This document shows positions 25,904 through 37,769 of a stretch of 64,000 nt of DNA, piece by piece. The position numbers and the translations under genes are program-made. The notes under the pieces were generated by a model. The model saw only the letters and a program-made list of their open reading frames with translations. It made no database searches and was not told the origin of the DNA. The stretch comes from Trema orientale. Taxonomy: Eukaryota > Streptophyta > Magnoliopsida > Rosales > Cannabaceae. Position 1 is the stretch's first letter, and every line of letters starts with the position of its first letter. The DNA lies in contig JXTC01000483.1 in NCBI GenBank assembly GCA_002914845.1, forward strand, positions 1 through 64,000, written 5' to 3'.

Positions 25904-28900
25904 ATGGCGGAAGAAGAGGACTTGAAGGAGTCGGGGCAGCTAAGTTTTTCTGTTTATTTATTTATTTCTTTCAGATTTTGTATTTGTAAATATTTCTTTT
26001 CTATTTTCTAGGCTGTCCAAATTGATTTTCTTTATTTTCTTTGTGTTATTAAAACGATTATGATTATGGGGGCGTATCAGTTTCGTAAATAGAAGGATTT
26101 TTNGGAATTGATTGAAAATTGATAGGAAAATATCCTAACCAGCTATGCACGAAATTTCATTTATATTTCACCTACATTATCATCAGAATCATCAATTATG
26201 GAAACAAAACACGTTTGGGCACATTCTAGAAGGTTTCCATATAAAGAAAAACGCAAGTTTCGTTTTGTGTAGAGTTTCAGACTTGTTGCAACAACTTCAG
26301 ACTTGTTGCAACAATAACCGACTTGTTGTAACAACATCTTCCTTTTTATCAACTTGAGTTCTCAAAACTTAGCCATTTAGAATGCCAAACTTTTGGACCT
26401 AACAATTTTTATTGAGAACTACGACTTTCTTTTTTCTTTTTTGTTGGGTTTTCTTGGGTTCTGAATTATGTACTAGGAGTTCTTTCAGTAACTCATTAAA
26501 CTCTACACTCAATTGAGTGAGTTTTCGATTGATCTTAAATTAAAGATGACTATAAAAGGAGTGAGAGTGTATGCTTATGGGTCTAGTAATATTCTTTAAG
26601 GATCAATTGGTCGAGTTCGAGGCTTAGGAAACTGTCAGCAGTCTGTATGTAAGGCCTTTAAACGTCTTGGCTAAAGTATAATGACTTAACTACAGCAACG
26701 TGTCTTGTTTCTGATGGTTCTTTTCGTTTGCAGAATGCCCCATTCGATTCTAATAAAAAGAAGAAGAAGAAGAAGAAGAAGCCAGTGAGTTATCACTTAT
26801 CAGAATATTGTGAATTGGGAAATTTGAGATTTGTTTCCGGTTATGATTTCTTTTTTGCCTTCTAGCTATTCATTTTTCAAGCCTGCTGTGATTGTAGGCT
26901 GAAAGCGGTACTTTGAATGATGCGGATGGTAATTATGCAGCAGGGGCAGAGTTGGAAGGTAATAAGGAATTGCACACTTGCTGTTTGCCTATAAAGTCTC
27001 TGACTTATGGATTGCTTCAAACCTTCTTTTATAGTATTTCTGAGATTCTGTGTGTTGGCCGTTTAGATCGTAATGAAGGTGATGAGAGAGGAGAAGGAAA
27101 TCTACCTTCACGTTATCCTTCGGGAGAGAGTGACCGTGATTATGAATACGAGGAGGTATAGCTATTGGTTAATTGTTTCTAGAGCTCTGTAATTGTGTGC
27201 TGCGGATTGTGCTTGATGCCAGTGTTATTGTGACTTTTTGTTTTGTTTTTAATGGCATATCATATGTTATGAAGAGTGTATTTAATTGAATTACCTTATG
27301 CTAGTATTTGAGATGCACTTGGTTCGTTAAGTAGATTGCTCATCCAGAATGTTTTTCCGCTTATCTGGGCAGTTGCTAGAAGGTTATGTTTGGTCACTTT
27401 AGTTGCTTTCTTTTACATGTCTCATACGTTATGATCCATAACTAGATTATCTTTGCATCATCTTCCATGAAAGATTGATTTCTGTTCTATTTTGCTGGGT
27501 TTAAAGCTTGACTAGTCTTGGGATTAAGTTTTGTAGAACCACAAGCTATGAAAGCACTTCATCTGCATGCTGCCTATTAACTCACTCTTAAGTATGGTCA
27601 TGTATACATGTGTTTTCCGTTCAGTGTTTTGATGACTATAAACATTGCTTGCTTTATTAACCGTTTAAAAATTTTTATCCTGCTGTATGACTGCAGCTTA
27701 TAGGTAGGGTGTTTAACATCCTTAAAAAGAATAATCCGGAGCTGGCCAGGGACAGGCGTAGGATTGTTATGAGGCCTCCACAAGTTCTTCGTGAAGGAAC
27801 AAATAAAACTGTCTTTGTGAATTTCATGGATATCTGCAAGACGTATGATTCATTTCCCTCGCCTTATCGATCAAATAAAGTCTGCATTATTGCATCATAA
27901 ATATACTGTCATTGATTTTTACCTAGAAAAAAAAAATTATTTATTGCATTCCCTTCGTGAGCATTGTCAATCTGTGCAACTGTTTATATGCCTTCTTTCT
28001 TTATCATCTTTGAGGATGTCATCTTCTCAACTTTGCCAATGATCTTCTCCTGGTTGAATATTGTTACATCATGCTATCATTAATAATATAGGGTTCGTTT
28101 TGGATATTTTTCTCAATTCTGATTTAGAGACTTCCTTTTTGGTTATCTTTAGAAATTTGTAAATTGCTTGTCCTTGCTAAGTATAGCCTTCAGAAGATCT
28201 GTTTCTGTAAGTTGAGATTAAAAAATAAACTTTGATAACTGTTTTATATCTTTCTGCTTTTTGTTGCCATCTTGATTATTCATATCCGTTTGTTGTTTTC
28301 CACCATCAGATAATCTTGAGACTGATCATAATTGACACATGTAAAGGAAATTGCATTCTGTTGATATGTGCCTGCAGGTGGTATAGATGGATTGTTCTCT
28401 AACTACATGACTAACATTATCTGTGCACCTATTATCCGCATATTTAGTAATGTGTTCCCTCCCCCCGACTATTTTGTATTGGGTTTTGCCTATATTAGTG
28501 TGCCATACTTACTTATACAATCTATATTCGGTTCCCCTCCCCCCTCTCAAACAAAATTTTAGATTGAGGAAAGAGATATGGTACATTTGTTTGTTGTCAG
28601 ATCACGAAAGAATTATCTTCTTTGAAATTTATTTTCTGGTCGATCGTTCTTGCGACTTATCATTTCTTTATGTGGTTACTGATCGATTTCATAATCTGGT
28701 TCTACATAATTGCTTTTGTGTTTCTTTGAACTTTGAGTAGTGACAGGAAACTTTTTATGTTACATTCTTTCAAAGATAGTTTTTGGTGTTATCTATTGTG
28801 AAATTATTCTCTCATGTAGTCCTTGCTTTTAACTTGATCAAAATTTAGAATGCATCGGAAGCCAGATCATGTCATGAGTTTCTTGCTGGCTGAATTGGGG

Positions 28901-29640
28901 ACAAACGGATCACTTGATGGACAGCAAAGATTAGTTGTAAAGGGGAGATTTGCACCCAGGAGTTTTGAAGGAATCATAAGGCGTTATATGAGTAAGTACC
29001 TTTTTTAGTGGTTTGCTAAATTTTGTGGTTTATAATTTATATTTTAGATCAGGCAAACTAAATATTTCTTGTGCTTCCGAGGAAAGATGGAGAAAAATAT
29101 ATCGGAATTTTTTTTTTCCTAAATTTCTTTTGCCAAGCTTTTGGTACTTTTTGTTAAACGCACGCTGCTGCTTCTTTCAGATGAGTATGTCTCCTGCAAT
29201 GAATGCAAAAGCTCTGACACAAGACTTTCAAAGGAGAATCGCCTCATCTATCTTAGATGTGAGAAGGTAAACATCTTCACTTGTGTTCCCAGATACACTT
29301 TGCAACTTCTAGTGTGGTAGGCCAAATGTTGGACTTATGTGTCTTGTGATTATTTTAGCGTTAAATGTCGGTTTGTCTTGATCAATGATAAGAGTAACCT
29401 GGTCTTTTATGGCCTTTTTAGTGCCTTTGGTTATTATCCTTTTAGAAACTAATCCTAATTAGGGTGTTGGAATTTGTCACAAAAATTGCCTCTTGTTCAT
29501 TTAATCTGGGGGTTACTCTTTCCGTGTAACGTTGCTTATCTCACGTTTGTAAATTCGTGCAGTGCGGTTCTCCACGAACAGTTGCCCCTATTAAAGCTGG
29601 TTTTCAAGCTCGTGTTGGTCGTAGGAATGCTGGGACATGA
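25904..29640 (+). CDS. EIF2B (eIF2 beta): Translation initiation factor eIF2 subunit beta
   Basis: Eight coding exons: 25904-25939 (tentative), 26734-26784, 26898-26958, 27067-27155, 27697-27842, 28849-28991, 29181-29266 and 29563-29640. eIF2 beta is part of the eIF2 ternary complex that brings initiator Met-tRNA to the 40S subunit; its Lys boxes bind eIF5 and eIF2B epsilon. Exon 2 gives APFDSN then nine lysines, a Lys box in the usual context. Exons 5-8 give the conserved eIF2B_5/eIF5 fold (GRVFNILKKNNPEL; MHRKPDHVMSFLLAELG; VKGRFAPRSFEGIIRRYM) and a C-terminal zinc ribbon CNEC..CEKCGS. The predicted product of about 229 residues is shorter than typical plant eIF2 beta (about 270) and shows one Lys box instead of several. 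All later introns are GT-AG and phases match. Only exon 1 is doubtful: keeping the frame requires a donor reading CAG|CTAAGT, which is not functional as written. Confidence 0.9.
26103..26103. other. Single undetermined base
   Basis: An isolated N within eIF2 beta intron 1, so local base quality may be poor here. Confidence 1.
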
Positions 29641-30031
29641 TCTGGCTCAGTCCCCTTCTTCTTCATGGACACACCCGTGGTTTATTATCAGTTCATGACT
29701 TTTGTTTTAGTCTTTTTCTTAACTATTTACCTTCGACTTGTCAACTCGGTGGTTTGCTTTCAGCTATAACTTGAAACAATTATAAGTTTCTCCTCTTTAA
29801 ATATAAGAGTTCCTTCCGTCACCATATATAACTGACAAGGCATATATTTATATATATAATTATTGATCTGTTTTACACATTAAACGAAAATAAACAAAAA
29901 AAGAGTATCCAATATTTTAGAACATAGATTAGAACGTAATAGTATCCTCTCCTTCCACTTATTATATGCTTGACCTATTGACCACTTCCCATCATACTGA
30001 GATGATCAGGTTGTTGCTAGTGGAAAAGTTG

Positions 30032-31810
30032 TCACATGTAGTTGAAGATGGCAAGAAACACCAATAATCCCGATGCAAGTGACAAGTACGTCTTCTGGTA
30101 AACCTTTATTCCGCCGCTGTGTGAAGAATTGCCTAGATAAATATCTGAAATATTTTCCAACGGCAAGAAAATTATAATTAATTGCTATTTGCAATTTGAC
30201 ATGCAACACGAAGAAACAATTCCTAATAATAATAATAATAATAATGGCTTTTAACAAAATGGTCGATTTGTTGACACTTCATTACAATAACTAGACATCG
30301 ATTTCTTAAAATAAAATATTTATATTTGTCTCTCCACTAATTCAGTCAATCGATATATAGTAGTATCTTTGATATTTTCTTGATCACTCATCTGTTGGCT
30401 AATCTGACCTTTACTCATTTGCATGATTTCTGGCTAATCTGACCTTTACTCATTTGCATGATTTCTTGTAAATGATCAATACATTTTTTAGTATAAAAGC
30501 TGATTTACTCAGTATATAATTAAACGGATTCAGTGTGTCAAATTGATATAAGTCAAACGATAGAGCTTATAATAATAGTAGAAAGTAAGAAAGTTTAATT
30601 ACCTGAAAATTTAGTGGCGCATCCATGGGTAATGGTATCATTGACGACTCTTACAGTGGCATTGTTCCTGAACACAATCTCGTCGTGGGTCCTCATGACT
30701 AGAAAGATACACTTGAGCACATTATTCCTAATGTGATCTGCGCAGTTTCCTGGCTTGCAGTACTCATCCAACTCTTGCCGGCTCACGCTCAGGTTTCCCA
30801 CGGGTGTCAGAACGTCCTTGGGCTGGCATGGCCCATTCGGTGCCTAAAACAAACAACAATTCGGTCCGTCAAAAATTAATTTTTAATGCTCGTAAATTAT
30901 TATCTTGTGAAATCCTCTCAATTTCGAAATAGATGGACTCCTCTTCCTTTCTTCTTCTTTTTTTTTTCTTATTATTATTATTTTTATAAAAAATTGATAG
31001 AATACTCAGAGCCACAGTATTTTTGATTATGTAATGGATAATAATTATGTCTCCTGTAATACATGACAAATCATGTGCTTAAACTTCAATAACCAAAAAC
31101 TACTCTATAAAAGTAGTTTTGTCACTTAAAANNNNNNNNNNNNNNNNNNNNNNNNNNNNNNNNNNNNNNNNNNNNNNNNNNNNNNNNNNNNNNNNNNNNN
31201 NNNNNNNNNNNNNNNNNNNNNNNNNNNNNNNNNNNNNNNNNNNNNNNNNNNNNNNNNNNNNNNNNNNNNNNNNNNNNNNNNNNNNNNNNNNNNNNNNNNN
31301 NNNNNNNNNNNNNNNNNNNNNNNNNNNNNNNNNNNNNNNNNNNNNNNNNNNNNNNNNNNNNNNNNNNNNNNNNNNNNNNNNNNNNNNNNNNNNNNNNNNN
31401 NNNNNNNNNNNNNNNNNNNNNNNNNNNNNNNNNNNNNNNNNNNNNNNNNNNNNNNNNNNNNNNNNNNNNNNNNNNNNNNNNNNNNNNNNNNNNNNNNNNN
31501 NNNNNNNNNNNNNNNNNNNNNNNNNNNNNNNNNNNNNNNNNNNNNNNNNNNNNNNNNNNNNNGGTTTTCGCTAAAATTTACATTCGCGGTTGGCTCAGTT
31601 GTATCTGGAAAGCCGACACACGAAAACATGCGTTAATGATAAAGTCAAATTCTTTTTCGACTAAAATTTTTGAAGAAAAAAAAAAAAAAAAACGAAAGAG
31701 TGAAGGAGCAGAGATCTACTTTCGGCATTGGCATATCGAAGTAGAAGAACTATAACCAAAGATAAGCAAAACCACCCAAGTCTGTCACCAAAGAGCTTGA
31801 AATTTTCCAT
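30032..31810 (-). CDS. Small secreted Cys-containing protein with hydrophobic C-terminus, partial (gap)
   Basis: Minus-strand exons 31810-31720, 31604-31563 (continuing into the gap), 30843-30603 and 30144-30032 are joined by GT-AG introns with matching phases. Exon 1 is a signal peptide with a hydrophobic core (FCLSLVIVLLL) and an AXA site (YANA|E, residues 26-30). The third visible exon carries most of the mature domain with five cysteines: GPCQPKDV, LDEYCKPGNC, NVLKCIF, then NNATVRVVNDTITHGC. This spacing and the ATVxxVxDTIxxGC end resemble a plant family of small secreted proteins of unknown function (from memory, DUF7731). The last exon gives NSSHSGG, then a hydrophobic tail ending FNYM, which could be a GPI-anchor signal or a membrane segment. 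The missing part of exon 2, and perhaps another exon, lies in the N run. No biochemical role is known to me. Confidence 0.75.
31132..31562. other. Assembly gap (N run)
   Basis: 431 undetermined bases, inside the secreted-protein gene. Confidence 1.
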
Positions 31811-33039
31811 CGTTTAATAACTGCTTCTACTACTACGTGTACAAAACTCAACTTTGTTACGAAAGAGGATAAGTCTGCGTCTAGCCATTTATAATCTCAA
31901 TGATGAATTAGTTTAATGGAATATTAGATTAAAACAAAAACAATATTCAAATGTAGACTAAATTTTGAGGACTGATATAACTATAACTGAGTAAATTGAT
32001 TGAGTATATTCTGAGCATATATATATCTATCTGTCCCTCATTTGATAAAATCTATAGTACTTTGTAGGAAGAGCTAGCTAGGCTTGGCGGACAAACTGAG
32101 GTACTAGTTTTGGAAAGGAACAAAATTGGAAAAAGATCATATTTCATTGTATAATCAATTGAGAGTTGTTATGTAGCTATGCTGTCAAGGAGTTCTGGCG
32201 TTATTGTCTAGGTGGTTTTGGTGGTATTATTGTGTACATAATTATCATAAAGCAATTAAATACATTATTCCTTTTTGTTCGTCCTAATAAGGTTTATATC
32301 ATCGTCTCATTCTAGATATCATTTCAATTTATTCCAGTTGGTCTTGATTGTGAGCTCTCTCTAGCAGATATATTTTATTTAACATGATCATATATTAACT
32401 TGCGGCCTAATACATAGTCGTATGGTCCAATCAGAAGAGTTAAACAATAAATAAATAAATAAAAATCCGAGAGGAATATTTGTTAAATTAAGGGATGAGT
32501 GTTGCCTCCCTAGTAAAACTGGAAATTGGCGTAGTGGTTTTAAAAAGACAAGAACATCATCCTCAAGTTACGGAAGGGAAAGAGCTGGCTTTGGGTTGCT
32601 TTTAATTGGGGGGCGAAATAATTACTCTAAATATTCAACAGTCGTCACAGGCTTAGCTAAGTTGCCGTGATTAACATAATCAGAAGTTCCACTCTCTCAC
32701 TCTTTGAAAAAAAATTAAAATCTTTTACAACAATATCTAGCTATAAAAAAAATTATTTAGAAATAGTCTGATGAAATTAAAACAGTACTACTAAAAACAT
32801 CTTATTCGGTATTGACTTATTACTTTTATTTTTTTGGCGATCACACAGATCAGCATCCGCTGATTTAGAATTGTACTCTCTAGAACTTGAAAAATGAAAA
32901 GTAGTCTACAATTATTACAAGGCATTTATTCTTAGGCCCCATGTCTTCAAACGTGATTAAAATTCAAACGACTCAATATAGTGAACCAAACAACAAAACA
33001 AACGTCCCAACCCCCAAACGTTCGTCTCAAAAGGCTGTC
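31811..33039. other. Intergenic DNA between two minus-strand genes
   Basis: It should include the promoter of the secreted-protein gene and the 3' UTR of the methylesterase. No other feature was recognised. Confidence 0.5.
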
Positions 33040-34925
33040 TTATATCGTAATGGAAGCCACTGCTTCAGTGAGAAGCTGGAAGAGCACATCAGGTTTGGAG
33101 AAAAATGGGCTGTGATCACTTTCAATAGTGAGCAGTTTGTTTGGTTCCCATAGAAGCAGCATACCATCTTGCGACACCGGATTGAACAGTTCGTCATTAC
33201 ATGTCTTGATATACACTCTAGGCACGCTGAATTCGGCGTGTTTCTCCGATTCGAGGTTTAGAAGAGCCCATACTGGTGTTGGCCTCAGCAGCATCGAAGC
33301 CAGTGTGGCGTCCTGAGATCATCAGGTAATAATTCATTAATATAAGGAGATGCTTATAGTAGTCATGATCCTAATTTAACTTCGAAGAGTAATTAATATA
33401 ATATATATGTACTACTGTGGTTACATGATATTTTGTTACATGCTAGTTTTTACCATATGAATATTGGATGTCAAATTTGAACTACTTAATCAACAATTAA
33501 TTTATCTTAGGTTAACACAGCTAATCTACCGATCCACGTGAGAATTCACTACTCGAATTATTACTTTCACGAGATTGAAACATGTAAATGTGTTATTTTT
33601 TTTTCTTTTTCTTTTCGAATTTGCAACTTTACAATATTATATATACTATGCTTATTTAATTTCAGTGCCTAAGACGTACCTCAATAGGGCTCAAATTATA
33701 CAAAACTTTACGCTGAAGTTCAGGCTTAACAATGATGCCGGTTGGGAAGGGGAGACCTTTGATTCCGTTTATAAACTCATAGGCAAGCTTGTCTCCCAGC
33801 AGGACCTGCTCGATCTTAGAAATAATAGAAACCTATATATATATATGTATATTTGAGTCATACGAATAATTAGATTTCAACTTCTCAACAATATATTATA
33901 CATATGTATTGATAAGAATGAATGTATGCAAAACTTTTATTTTTATGGAATATTATGGGGTAATTGGAGGTAAAGTTTAACAGCAATTAATTATAACACT
34001 GCAAAATGTACACACGCATGCTTGTGCAAAAATATATGTTCCTTGTTCTCCATAATGCATACTAAATTAATAGAACACAATTAACTAAGAAGGGCAGCCT
34101 CAATCAACAAATAAAATTGATTCACAAACAAAGTTAATTCCTACAAATCTTTGAAACCTGCTTACACATTATCATCTGCCAGTTAGGTTCAAGTTTCTTT
34201 GCCTTTTTGCTTCTACATTATCGTTCTTTTGAATAAATTAACCTCATCTCAAGTTTTTTTCTTTTTTCTTTTTCTTTTTTTTTCCGATGGTAACATTCAA
34301 GAGATTTTTGAAAGTTTTTTTTAGGGACTAAATATTCACCAAGTAAAGAAGTCAGACACATTTAGTGCCACAGACCAAAAAATTAAATTAAAAGCCCCCA
34401 GAAAAAAAAGTGTGATCTTACATTGTCGACTTCCTTGCTATCCTCAGCCGTCCTAGAAAGGCCGAAAGGAAATTTCACCATCATTGCCGCTACATAGATG
34501 GCCATATGGACTTTATCGGGGAACTTGTATACGGTATTTGTAACATTACGACCCCCAGCGCTGTGACCCACCAATACCACCTAAAAAAAAACATTATAAT
34601 TAATTTACATGAAATTCATATCAGATGTAATATTATATGGTATGATCATAATTAACCATGAATATAATTATAAGTACTAATTAACGACCTTTTCATTGGT
34701 GGCGAGGGAGGACATGAAAGTGGTAAGAGGCTCATTGTATTCGGCGAAAGTGAAGACGGTATTGTAATCAGTGGGATCTATGCCTGAGCACTTGAGGTCG
34801 ATGCACGTGACCTTGTGTCCAGCACCTTCTAGAAGAAGCCGAATCTTGTACCAGCACCAAGCTCCATGGCCAGCCCCATGGACTAGCACGAAATGCAGCT
34901 GTCCCGAACCACATTCGCTGGCCAT
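33040..34925 (-). CDS. MES: Methylesterase (MES/SABP2-like alpha/beta hydrolase)
   Basis: Four minus-strand exons, 34925-34689, 34580-34422, 33832-33680 and 33312-33040, give about 273 residues (267 if the alternative in-frame acceptor at 33814 is used). Family members hydrolyse methyl esters of plant hormones such as methyl salicylate, jasmonate or indole-3-acetate, or act as hydroxynitrile lyases. The N-terminus has the family signature FVLVHGAGHGAWCWYK (residues 12-27), an oxyanion-hole region. The nucleophile elbow is GHSAGG (catalytic Ser, residue 86; most relatives have GHSLGG). The acid is probably the Asp in TCNDELFNP and the base the His in ESDHSPFFSKPD. The segment QRKVLYNLSPIED with TLASMLLRP is closest, from memory, to the MES10/MES17 side of the family. 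All splice sites are GT-AG and phase 0. The triad appears complete, so activity is plausible; the substrate cannot be inferred. Confidence 0.93.
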
Positions 34926-35059
34926 TTTCTTCTTCTTAAATCGCTATAGCTTTAATTGGTTTTGCGTTATCTTATCTCTTTAGGTAGTGGCCATAGGCTC
35001 GTGTGTATGTATATTTATTTATAGTATTTGACTATAGGTGTTGCATGTGGTTCGAAATT

Positions 35060-35330
35060 GCTATACTGCTGAAAACTGCCAGATATTTTAAGTAGATGGG
35101 TCGACAGGATTTTGGCCACTTGAGCAAATATTGTCTTGTTAAAAATGTGCGAGCATCTTTTTCTTTGAAAATTGAAATTATCTTTTGACAATAAAAACAA
35201 GATTTAAAAAAAAAAAGATAATTATGAAGGGGGAAAAAAATGAAAAGCCTTCCTCCAAAACGCATCAATGATGAAAGAGTGGTCCCATTCTTTTGTATAC
35301 ATTGGGTAATTTTCCTGACCAATAGCAAGA
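35060..35330. repeat. Methylesterase 5' flank, duplicated at ~57.2 kb
   Basis: The segment containing ttgagcaaatattgtcttgt, taaaaatgtg and catctttttctttg recurs at about 57200-57420, followed in both places by diverged matches (aaagcc, tccaaaa, gatgaa). The word atattttaa at 35083-35091 is the empty equivalent of the site into which a MITE inserted in the other copy. Confidence 0.75.
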
Positions 35331-35379
35331 GTACATATGGCATATGAACACAACACAAAACACAAAATGACTTGTCATT

Positions 35380-36300
35380 TTGTCATTAACACCAAACTCC
35401 CACCCAACCCCAGGTCGGATTTTCCGAATAGAGGCCACGCGGGCGTATAGACGGTGGCCCTGCTCTACAACAAGCAGTCACACTCATACCACTGGTGACC
35501 ATGCTCTATCCAATCCAAGCAAACAGTGCGAATATGTCCGATCACCATCAATTGGGAGGAACTACGCGACCACTACGACGGGAGAAACGATTCCATCGCT
35601 TGTAATATCTCAAAAAGTATATTCTATAGTTGAGCTCAAGATGCAACACACGCTAAATACGACACGTGGATTCTTACCGATCCGCGTCTGTGCAAATAGT
35701 AAGTAAGACACTTTTCATTATTTCCGAGACATGTGGCTACTAATCCGAACAACATTAGGACACTATAAATAGTATAATTTTCTACCGTAAAATGTAAATC
35801 ATCATATTTCTTCAAAATTCTACTTGTCATTTTATAAAATCGTCATCTTTTTTCTCTTTATTTCCCAAGAAGTACAATACTCTATGTACTTCATTTTCTC
35901 AACCACACATCATATTAATATTATTTTTCTCAACCACACATCATATTAATATTATTTTTGGAGGAGATTTGACAAGTACCACACCAGTATCCTATAAGAT
36001 CTTGGTGAAAAGTTCATTTATATTTTTTTTCAAAACTATATGGATCACACGTACAACAAATCTGAGTTTTGACTTTCTTCAAAAAAGAACCATTCGAAAG
36101 CAAGTGGTGCGTGTTAGTTCAAGGACAAAAATCCACATAATAATTAATATTCTGGTTAAGTTAGTAATTTTATTATATTGTGATTCTAGACTTAACCTAA
36201 TTGGTAAGAGTTCAAATCTCCCCTTCCTTTGCTTAAAAAAAAAATCATCTTATTTTTCAATTATAACAAAGAACTTAATTATTTATGGATAGAAAAAAGT
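35380..36300. other. Intergenic DNA; possible SINE remnant
   Basis: No gene supported. At about 36188-36240, cttaacctaattggtaagag directly followed by ttcaaatctcc and an A run recalls fused A- and B-box words of a tRNA-derived SINE; tentative. Confidence 0.3.
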
Positions 36301-36354
36301 CAAGCTAGATAATTAACAAAATTGCTAATGCTAAAAACCTACTAAATATGTTAA

Positions 36355-36508
36355 GAGAAAAGGACATAGGTAGGACTAACTTAGGCCAAAATGACATTTT
36401 ACTAACTTTTTTGAAAATGACAATTTCAGGAGTTTCAAGAATATTTTGACCTATAATCAAGAGCTTCGTGACCATAAAAACTCTTAAAAATATCATAAAT
36501 AATAGTTT
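36355..36508. mobile_element. MITE half with intact 9-bp target duplication (left end)
   Basis: It begins gagaaaaggacatagg and carries ggccaaaatgaca, cctataatcaagagcttcgtgac and ataaataatagttt. The nine bases before it, ATATGTTAA (36346-36354), are repeated exactly after the right end of a complementary half at 57191 (57192-57200). A 9-base duplication and gagaaaagg ends fit a Mutator-like MITE. Confidence 0.7.
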
Positions 36509-37203
36509 AATTGCTAAATTATTAACGAAATTGCTAATGCTTAAAACTGCCAAATATATTGAAGAGCCATTTGGTATAAAGTAATCTTTGGATAAAATGG
36601 GTATTTTAATATATTCCCATGTTTGGTGGCTTTTTAACACTTAGTAAAGTGATCGCCCAGGAAATCACATCCCCTTAAACACACATCCCCTTACATAGGG
36701 TTAAAATGAAATCCAGCAAAACAAGTGATTTCATATCACCCACTATCTGAAAGACTGACCCACCCACATAAGAGAAAAGTCGCGATATTTTTCCAGCTCT
36801 TTGTCTCTGTACTGGGTTCCGCTTGTAGCTATTCATCATGGCTATTCGTTGTCACCATGTCTTCTCGCCGTCGTTTGTCCTCGGTCCGTCTCCTTGGCAT
36901 CAAAAACGTCATCATCGCTCATCGTCACACTGTGAACCAGAGAGCACAAGCAACGCAATGGAGTATCTACCAAATATCCAGATCCAAAATAAAGTATATA
37001 ATATGTATACACAACACTTATAATAATAGAGAAGAAAGAATAGTCGATCTTCATCGCGACCACTTCTTCATCTCTCAAACCCACTCTCCACAACAATTTG
37101 ATAAATTGATTTATATCTCTATGGGACTTTTTTTTGTTTTTTTTTCTATCACTGATTTTTAGATCTAATTGGTGAGTTAATAGGTACAGTATTCTAGTTC
37201 TGA

Positions 37204-37241
<38 letters not shown>

Positions 37242-37284
37242 CTTTTTGATTGATGGGATTTTTTTTATTGGGTTTTTTGTTTTT

Positions 37285-37465
37285 GAGTAATGATTGGGAC
37301 ATTAAAAACTTGCGCAAAAGACTTACACCAATGATGTGTCATCCATTTTAACCACTATCTTATTTAAAGTGGGACCACACCATTTAAAATTTAATGATTG
37401 AAATAGATGCCTTTTCATGTGGTGTAAATTTTTGGTGTAAATTTTTGGTGTCCCTAGCATTACTC
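37285..37465. mobile_element. MITE, ~181 bases (copy A)
   Basis: Ends gagtaatgattgggacat and, opposite strand, gagtaatgctagggacacc. A second copy in opposite orientation lies at 44478-44658 as part of a larger inverted duplication. A (CT)n microsatellite (about 37207-37239) sits just upstream in both. Confidence 0.8.
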
Positions 37466-37769
37466 TTTTTTTTACTGGGTTGTTTAATTATTGTAATTAA
37501 TTATTTAATTGACGAAAGGATTTTATATGAAATCTTGTTGCTTTGGTTTGTCGTGTTAAGGAAGATGAAGATTAGGGAGGAAGAAGTTTGGACTCGTGGG
37601 CAATGAGTGATTTTTTCCCTTTAAAAAAATTTACATAATTTTTTTGTTATTATTAATTATTATTCTATTTTTTATTGGGTTAACATTTATAAGATTTAAA
37701 ATGTGAGGTTTACATTGTACAAAATACCAAAATTCAATGTATAATTAGGATATTATCCCAAAAACTAAT

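Noticed and set aside
31119-31629. Frame crossing the second N run as one exon
   Set aside because: The run is undetermined. Only the 42 bases next to the splice acceptor at 31604 are used in the gene model.
35380-35706. 108-codon frame in moderately GC-rich DNA
   Set aside because: No recognisable domain and no splice structure to extend it. It may be repeat-derived.
36725-37162. 145-codon frame near the duplicated segment
   Set aside because: Half of it lies in the inverted duplication, where the other copy does not keep the frame open. No domain.
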